A stretch of DNA of 64,000 nt from Actinomycetospora lemnae (lineage in GTDB: Bacteria > Actinomycetota > Actinomycetes > Mycobacteriales > Pseudonocardiaceae): NCBI RefSeq assembly GCF_028737315.1, contig NZ_JAQZAO010000001.1, positions 496,001 through 560,000 of the forward strand, written 5' to 3'. The position numbers and the translations under genes are program-made. The notes beneath the pieces were generated by a model. That model worked only from the letters and a program-made list of their open reading frames with translations, did no database searches and was not told the origin of the DNA. Of this stretch, positions 59,484 through 64,000 are shown one piece after another. Positions within the stretch are counted from its first letter, which is position 1. Every line of letters starts with the position of its first letter.

Positions 59484-60416
59484 ATGTGGCTGCGGGTGCT
59501 CGGCGCCGGCGCGGGCGGCGGCTTCCCCCAGTGGAACTGCGGGTGCCCGGGATGCCGCGCGGTCCGCGAGGGCTCGCGTCCGGCCACGCCGCGGACGCAG
59601 TCGTCGATCGCCGTGAGCGCCGACCGCGCCACGTGGTTCCTCGTCAACGCCTCCCCCGACCTGCGGGCCCAGATCGAGGCGGCGCCCGAGCTGCGGCCAC
59701 GTTCCCAGCGGGACAGCCCGATCGCCGCGGTGCTGCTCACCGACGCCGAGCTCGACCACACGATGGGGCTGCTGCTGCTGCGCGAGGGCCCGGGCGTCGA
59801 GGTCCACGCCACCGACGCGTCGTTCGCGACGCTCACCGACGGGACGGGCTTCGTCCCCACGCTGGAGCGCTACACCCAGGTCACGCGACGCGTGGTGGTC
59901 CCGGGCGCGACCGTGGCGCTCGCCGAGGGCCTGACCTACACCGCGTTCGACGTGCCGACGGTGAAGAAGGCCCGTTTCGCGGGAGACGCCGCGAAGCGGA
60001 GCTCGACCGGGGGCGCCGGCGGCGTGGACAGCGAGGGTCGCGTCGTCGGCTACCGCTTCACCGACACCACCTCCGGCCGGACCGCCGTGTACCTGCCCGG
60101 CGTCCAGGAGGTCACGCCCGCGGTGCACGACGAGCTCGCGGCCGCGGACGTCGTGCTCGTCGACGGCACCACGTGGACCGACGACGAGATGATCCGCCTG
60201 GGCCTCGCGTCCAAGACCGCCCGCGACATGGGCCACCTGGCCGTCGACGGACCGGACGGGAGCCTCGCGGTCCTCTCCGGTCTGCGGGCCGAACGCAAGA
60301 TCTACGTGCACATCAACAACACGAACCCGATGCTGCTCGAGGACTCCGCGGAGTACGCGACGGTCACCGCCCGCGGGGCCGAGATCGCGACCGACGGGCT
60401 CGAGGTGGAGGTCTGA
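59484..60416 (+). CDS. pqqB: PQQ biosynthesis hydroxylase PqqB
   Basis: 310 aa, metallo-beta-lactamase-like fold: LGAGAGGGFPQWNCGCPGC at the N-terminus, TDAELDHTMGL as the metal region, and late GHLAVDGPDGS and HINNTNPML. Hydroxylates the tyrosine ring during PQQ formation. AGGAGGAC precedes ATG 59484. Residues about 167-176 (GDAAKRSST) are repeat-derived and lie in a loop before VDSEGRVVGYRF. Confidence 0.93.
   Translation: MWLRVLGAGAGGGFPQWNCGCPGCRAVREGSRPATPRTQSSIAVSADRATWFLVNASPDLRAQIEAAPELRPRSQRDSPIAAVLLTDAELDHTMGLLLLREGPGVEVHATDASFATLTDGTGFVPTLERYTQVTRRVVVPGATVALAEGLTYTAFDVPTVKKARFAGDAAKRSSTGGAGGVDSEGRVVGYRFTDTTSGRTAVYLPGVQEVTPAVHDELAAADVVLVDGTTWTDDEMIRLGLASKTARDMGHLAVDGPDGSLAVLSGLRAERKIYVHINNTNPMLLEDSAEYATVTARGAEIATDGLEVEV
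59981..60010 (+). repeat. Dispersed repeat copy in pqqB
   Basis: GGGAGACGCCGCGAAGCGGA then GCTCGACCGG, the reverse orientation of the tandem unit with two changes. Encodes AGDAAKRSST in frame, the same peptide type as the miaB and sdhA copies. Confidence 0.75.
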
Positions 60417-60421
60417 GGCGG

Positions 60422-61150
60422 ATGACGGCGACACACGCGACCAACGGCACCCACGCCGGGCCGGGGACGGCGGTCGGCCCCGACGCCCTCGTCGAGCGGC
60501 TGCGGTCCCAGGCCACGCGCTACCACAGCGAGCACGACTTCCACGTGCGCATGAACGCCGGCGAGCTCTCGCCCGACCAGATCCGCGGTTGGGTCGCCAA
60601 CCGCTTCTGCTACCAGGAGGCGATCCCCCGCAAGGACGCCGCGGTGCTGGGCAACTGCCCCGACCGCGAGGTCCGCAAGCGCTGGATCCGGCGGATCACC
60701 GACCACGACGGCACCGACACCACCGAGGGTGGCATCGAGGCCTGGCTGCGTCTCGGCGAGGCCTGCGGGGTCCCCCGCGAGGAGATGGAGGACGGGCGGC
60801 ACATCGTGCCGGGCGTGCGGTTCGCGGTGGAGGCCTACGTGACCTTCGCGCGCACCCGCCCGTGGGTCGAGGCCGTCGCCTCGTCGCTCACCGAGCTGTT
60901 CGCCCCGGGCCTCATGGCCGAGCGGCTCGCGGCGTTCGAGAAGCACTACACGTGGATCGACAAGGACGGACTCGACTACTTCCGCAACCGGCTCCACCAG
61001 GCCCCGCGCGACTCCGAGCACGCGCTGGAGATCGTCAAGGAGCGGTGCCGGACCGCGGAGCAGCAGGACGCCGCCGTCGCCGCGCTCGCCTTCAAGAACG
61101 ACGTGCTCTGGAGCATGATGGACGCGATCGACCGGGCGTACCCCTCGTGA
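60422..61150 (+). CDS. pqqC: PQQ synthase PqqC
   Basis: 242 aa, heme-oxygenase-like fold: YHSEHDFHVRMNAGELSPDQ, IRGWVANRFCYQEAIPRKDA, and the TDHDGT motif. Catalyses the final cofactorless eight-electron ring closure and oxidation. Normal length. Starts 5 bases after the pqqB stop and overlaps pqqD (GTGA). Confidence 0.95.
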   Translation: MTATHATNGTHAGPGTAVGPDALVERLRSQATRYHSEHDFHVRMNAGELSPDQIRGWVANRFCYQEAIPRKDAAVLGNCPDREVRKRWIRRITDHDGTDTTEGGIEAWLRLGEACGVPREEMEDGRHIVPGVRFAVEAYVTFARTRPWVEAVASSLTELFAPGLMAERLAAFEKHYTWIDKDGLDYFRNRLHQAPRDSEHALEIVKERCRTAEQQDAAVAALAFKNDVLWSMMDAIDRAYPS

Positions 61151-61464
61151 CCAGCGGGGACGCGCAGCGGAGCGGAGCCGGACCGATCAGGACCGTCCCG
61201 CGCACCGGGCGGCCGCGGCTCGCCCGGTTCGTCAAGATGCGCTACGACAAGGCCCGCGAGCGGCAGGTGCTGCTCGGGCCGGAGACCGTCGTGGTGCTCA
61301 ACCCGACCGGCGCCGACATCCTCGGCCTCTGCGACGGCGCGCACAGCGTGGGCGACATCGTCGACGAGCTCGGCCGCCGGTACGACCGCGTCGTCGACGA
61401 CGAGGTGACCTCGTTCCTCGAGCGCCTCGCGTCCCGGCGCTGGGTGGAGATCCCGGATGACTGA
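61147..61464 (+). CDS. pqqD: PqqD peptide chaperone
   Basis: 105 aa. The RRE domain core is RFVKMRYDKARERQVLLGPE then VVVLNPTGADILGLCDGAHSVGDIV. It binds PqqA and presents it to PqqE. The N-terminal 20 residues include SGDAQRSGAG from a repeat copy. GTG 61147 overlaps the pqqC stop; ends 8 bases into pqqE. Confidence 0.92.
   Translation: MTSGDAQRSGAGPIRTVPRTGRPRLARFVKMRYDKARERQVLLGPETVVVLNPTGADILGLCDGAHSVGDIVDELGRRYDRVVDDEVTSFLERLASRRWVEIPDD
61157..61183 (+). repeat. Dispersed repeat copy at the pqqD start
   Basis: GGGACGCGCAGCGGAGCGGA then GCCGGACC, a diverged copy in the reverse orientation. It lies just inside the pqqD start, encoding GDAQRSGAG. Confidence 0.6.
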
Positions 61465-62587
61465 CACCCCTGACGGTCCCCTCGGCCTGCTGGCCGAGCT
61501 GACCCACGCCTGCCCGCTGTCCTGCGCCTACTGCTCCAACCCGCTGGAGCTGACCAAGCGCTCCGCGGAGCTCACCACCGACGACTGGCGCCGCGTGCTC
61601 GACGAGGCCGCCGACCTCGGGGTGCTGCAGAGCCACTTCTCCGGCGGCGAGCCGCTGCTGCGCCGCGACATCGTCGAGCTCGTCGCCCACGCGAGCGGGC
61701 TCGGCCTCTACACGAACCTCGTGACCAGCGCGATCGGGCTCTCGCGCCCCAGGGCGGAGGCGCTGCGCGACGCCGGCCTCGACCACGTCCAGGTCAGCAT
61801 CCAGGCCGACGAGCCGGTGCTGTCCGACCAGCTCGCCGGCATCTCCTCGTTCGACAAGAAGATGGCGGCGGCGCGGCTGGTGAAGGAGCTGGGCTGGCCG
61901 CTGACCCTCAACGTCGTGCTGCACCGGCAGAACATCGACCGGATCGGCGCCATCCTCGAGCGGGTCGAGGAGCTGGAGGCCGACCGCGTCGAGCTCGCCA
62001 ACACCCAGTACTACGGCTGGGCGCTGCGCAACCGCGAGGCGCTGCTGCCCAGCCGCGAGCAGCTCGAGCGCGCCGAGCAGGTCACCCGCGAGGCCCGCGA
62101 GCGCCTGCGCGGGCGCACCGACGTCATCTACGTCATCCCCGACTACTACAGCCGCTACCCCAAGCCCTGCATGGGCGGCTGGGGCTCGCGCCAGCTCGTC
62201 GTCGGGCCCGAGGGCAACGCCTGGCCGTGCCTGTCGGCCCACGAGCTGCCGCTGCCGCGGGCGAACGTGAACGAGCACGACCTCGGCTGGATCTGGCGGT
62301 CCTCCCCGCTGTTCACGGCCTTCCGCGGCACCGACTGGATGCCCGACCCGTGCCGCAGCTGCGAGCGCCGCGAGGTCGACCTCGGTGGCTGTCGCTGCCA
62401 GGCCTTCCAGCTCACCGGCGACATGACCCGCACCGATCCGGTCTGCGTCCTCTCACCGGACCGCGGGATCATCGACGCCGCCGTCGAGGCCGCGAACAGC
62501 GACGAGGGGCCGGCGGCGCCGACCCGCGAGCCGGTCCTGGTCCCGGTCCCCGCCCTCGTGTCCCGGCCCCACCGCGCGGACGAGTAA
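61457..62587 (+). CDS. pqqE: Radical-SAM PQQ crosslinking enzyme PqqE
   Basis: 376 aa. Radical-SAM motif C19-x3-C23-x2-C26 (CPLSCAYC), then a SPASM domain with cysteines in CMGGWGSRQLVV, WPCLSAHELP, CRSCERRE and CRCQAF. Joins Glu and Tyr of PqqA. ATG 61457 lies inside the end of pqqD. Last gene of the operon; a roughly 45-residue tail is disordered. Confidence 0.96.
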   Translation: MTDTPDGPLGLLAELTHACPLSCAYCSNPLELTKRSAELTTDDWRRVLDEAADLGVLQSHFSGGEPLLRRDIVELVAHASGLGLYTNLVTSAIGLSRPRAEALRDAGLDHVQVSIQADEPVLSDQLAGISSFDKKMAAARLVKELGWPLTLNVVLHRQNIDRIGAILERVEELEADRVELANTQYYGWALRNREALLPSREQLERAEQVTREARERLRGRTDVIYVIPDYYSRYPKPCMGGWGSRQLVVGPEGNAWPCLSAHELPLPRANVNEHDLGWIWRSSPLFTAFRGTDWMPDPCRSCERREVDLGGCRCQAFQLTGDMTRTDPVCVLSPDRGIIDAAVEAANSDEGPAAPTREPVLVPVPALVSRPHRADE

Positions 62588-62681
62588 CGGGTCGGTCGTA
62601 CGGGGCGCCGATCCTGCCGAACCGCCTACGCTCGTCCTCCCCCGGGGTCTCCCGGGTTGGTCCGGAGAGAGGAGACCCGCG

Positions 62682-62975
62682 ATGTCGGGTGGCGGCGGGA
62701 AGATCGAGCAGCGGGTGGTCCTGACACGGCAGGAGGCCGCGCGGTGGCTCCACCAGCTCGCGACGGCCCTGGAGAACGGGGGCACCGCGGACGTCGCCCT
62801 GGTCGGGCCGACGGTCGCGCTGAACCTGCCCGAGGAGTTCGAGGTCGAGCTGGAGCTCGAGCCCTACGGCGAGAAGATCGAGCTGGAGTTCGAGCTCGTG
62901 TGGCCGAACGACCGCGGCGAGCCCTCGTCGGACAGGCCGCGGACCTCCGTCGCCGCGCCCACACCCCTGCGTTGA
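62682..62975 (+). CDS. Amphi-Trp domain protein
   Basis: 97 aa. VVLTRQEAARWLHQLATALENGG and the late FELVWPNDRGE match the amphi-Trp domain, a small helical protein of unknown function common in actinobacteria and haloarchaea. Strong GGAGAGAGGAGACC site before ATG 62682. Possibly accessory to the PQQ operon by position only. Confidence 0.8.
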   Translation: MSGGGGKIEQRVVLTRQEAARWLHQLATALENGGTADVALVGPTVALNLPEEFEVELELEPYGEKIELEFELVWPNDRGEPSSDRPRTSVAAPTPLR

Positions 62976-62978
62976 CGG

Positions 62979-63007
62979 TTGCGGCCGGAGGCCGCGTGCA
63001 GTAACCA
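62979..63007 (+). promoter_or_regulatory. Predicted promoter for the UPF0016-like gene
   Basis: TTGCGG (62979-62984), 17-bp spacer, TAACCA (63002-63007), then GTG 63014 six bases later: a leaderless layout. A GCGGCC-GGA-GGCCGC stem inside the spacer region may terminate the upstream gene. Confidence 0.45.
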
Positions 63008-63013
63008 TGCCAC

Positions 63014-63601
63014 GTGTCCGTGATCGCGATCACCTTCGTCGTCATCGCCCTGGCGGAGGTGGCGGACACCAGCGGTCTCGTGACGCTCGTCCTCGCGACC
63101 CGCTTCCCGGCCCGCTGGGTGCTCATCGGTGTCTTCGCCGGGATGCTCGTGCACGTCGGCATCGCGGTGGCGGCGGGCAGCCTCGTCGGTCTGCTCCCGG
63201 AACGTCCCCTCGAGGCGATCCTCGCGGTCATGTTCCTCATCGGAGCGTTCCTCACCCTCCGCGAGGGGCTGGAGGACGACGACGATGACGATGACGACGA
63301 CGAGGAGCGCGAGGCACCGCGGACCCGGTGGGCGGTGGCGGCGACGGCCTTCGGCATCACGGCGCTCTCCGAGCTCGCGGACCCCTCGCAGATCCTCACC
63401 GCGACGCTGACCGCGCAGTACGGCGCCCCGCTGCTCGTCGGCATCGGCTCGCTGCTGGGCCTGTGGGCCGTCTCCGCCCTCGCCATCTACGGGGGCAACC
63501 GGCTCCGGCAGATCGTGCCGGTGAAGTGGGTGGCGATCGTGGCCGCCGCGATCATGGTGATCCTCGCGATCATCAGCGCGGTCGCGGCCATCCGCGGCTG
63601 A
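63014..63601 (+). CDS. UPF0016/GDT1-like membrane protein with altered motifs
   Basis: 195 aa, six helices in two similar halves. Family members have E-x-G-D-K-[ST] in each half; here the corresponding motifs read EVADTS and ELADPS, so the metal-binding pattern is changed. A run of nine Asp and Glu sits in the central loop. Related proteins export or handle manganese or calcium. GTG 63014 leaderless start. Its neighbour is a CaCA-type exchanger, another cation transporter. Confidence 0.75.
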   Translation: MSVIAITFVVIALAEVADTSGLVTLVLATRFPARWVLIGVFAGMLVHVGIAVAAGSLVGLLPERPLEAILAVMFLIGAFLTLREGLEDDDDDDDDDEEREAPRTRWAVAATAFGITALSELADPSQILTATLTAQYGAPLLVGIGSLLGLWAVSALAIYGGNRLRQIVPVKWVAIVAAAIMVILAIISAVAAIRG

Positions 63602-63617
63602 GGCCCGGCCGCTCGTC

Positions 63618-64000
63618 GTGATCCCGATCCTCGCGTTCGTCCTGGGCGTCGCGGTCCTCGTCCACTCCGCCGAGAAGCTCATCGGCCAGCTGGTCGGGGT
63701 CGCGAGCCGGTGGGCGATCTCGCTGTTCCTCGTCGCGCTGGTGTTCACCGGCATCGAGTTCGACGATCTCGCCCTCGGCCTCGCGCTGGGCGTCGAGGAC
63801 CTCCACGAGGTCGCCCTCGGCACCGTCATCGGCACGACGATCGCGATGCCCGGGCTCGTGCTGGCCCTCGCCGCGGTCGTGGCCCCGACGTCGGTGACGG
63901 TGCCCCGCGACTACCTGGCCCTCTACGCCGGCGCCCCCGTCGTCATGTACGCCCTCGCGCTCACGGGGCGCCTGACGGCCCTGACCGGCGCGGGGCTCCT
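63618..64000 (+). CDS. CaCA-type cation exchanger, 5' part (truncated by window)
   Basis: 127 residues seen. VLGVAVLVHSAEKLIGQLVG and then the alpha-repeat-like LHEVALGTVIGTTIAMPGLVLAL resemble sodium/calcium exchangers. GTG 63618 begins 16 bases after the upstream stop, so it may be an operon with the UPF0016-like gene. The reading frame leaves the window at 64000. Confidence 0.7.
   Translation, partial: MIPILAFVLGVAVLVHSAEKLIGQLVGVASRWAISLFLVALVFTGIEFDDLALGLALGVEDLHEVALGTVIGTTIAMPGLVLALAAVVAPTSVTVPRDYLALYAGAPVVMYALALTGRLTALTGAGL

Overview
The window is a 64-kb piece of a very GC-rich actinobacterial chromosome. Third codon positions are almost always G or C, GTG starts are common, and many genes are joined by GTGA or ATGA stop/start overlaps. 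Gene order follows the block known in mycobacteria and their relatives (miaA, Rv2728c-like, DUF349, Rv2732c-like, miaB, recX, recA, DUF3046, pspA, clgR, pgsA, argA-like, ftsK), but accessory islands are inserted between the conserved genes. This, together with a pyrroloquinoline quinone (PQQ) locus, suggests Pseudonocardiaceae (Pseudonocardia or Actinomycetospora type). That placement is an inference from gene content and style, not a measured one.

Layout. 1-5.6 kb: tRNA-modification genes (miaA, miaB) with their usual conserved neighbours and a 35-bp tandem array. 5.7-10.3 kb: an APC-type amino-acid permease, a TAXI-type binding lipoprotein and an OmpR-type two-component pair. 10.4-14.3 kb: a glutamate/polar amino-acid ABC transporter (gluABCD layout) whose last gene runs out of frame through an acetyltransferase gene. 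14.3-18.9 kb: a membrane protein and a mycobacterial Sdh1-type succinate dehydrogenase. 19.1-21.5 kb: recX, recA with a LexA box, and DUF3046. 21.5-40.3 kb: GAP-family and patatin genes, the giant helicase Lhr, IclR/M28/MFS genes, a Nei-type glycosylase, and LuxR (LAL) and AraC regulators. 40.3-44.9 kb: the envelope-stress/proteolysis block pspA-clgR-pgsA-rimO-argA. 44.9-55.2 kb: a NarL-type two-component pair whose kinase has an internal pseudo-DHp domain, an epimerase, a coupled alkB/small C-x2-C protein/DUF222-HNH trio, ftsK and a CYTH-like protein.

55.4-62.6 kb is the most distinctive part: a complete PQQ locus. A cupredoxin-like PQQ-associated protein and a PQQ dehydrogenase with lanthanide-type metal residues come first. 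They are followed by a pqqA precursor gene, rubredoxin, an R2/ferritin-like di-iron protein, a second pqqA, and pqqBCDE. Both pqqA copies are followed by nearly identical GC-rich hairpins, so the peptide gene plus hairpin behaves as a duplicated module. The rubredoxin/di-iron pair lies between the two copies. This is the best candidate here for an undescribed system: a PQQ enzyme made together with an oxygen-activating di-iron enzyme and its electron donor. Downstream are an amphi-Trp protein, a UPF0016/GDT1-like membrane protein and a truncated CaCA-type exchanger.

A second genome-level feature is a short dispersed repeat of about 28 bp (core GAGCTCCGCT, then CGCT, then CGTCTCCC). It occurs as a five-copy 35-bp tandem array at 2006-2175 and as at least seven further copies lying in frame inside miaA, miaB, sdhA, lhr, clgR, pqqB and pqqD. 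In three of these genes it encodes the same peptide type (AGDxAxRSST). This resembles a protein-embedded mobile repeat. No tRNA, rRNA, CRISPR array, insertion sequence or prophage was seen.
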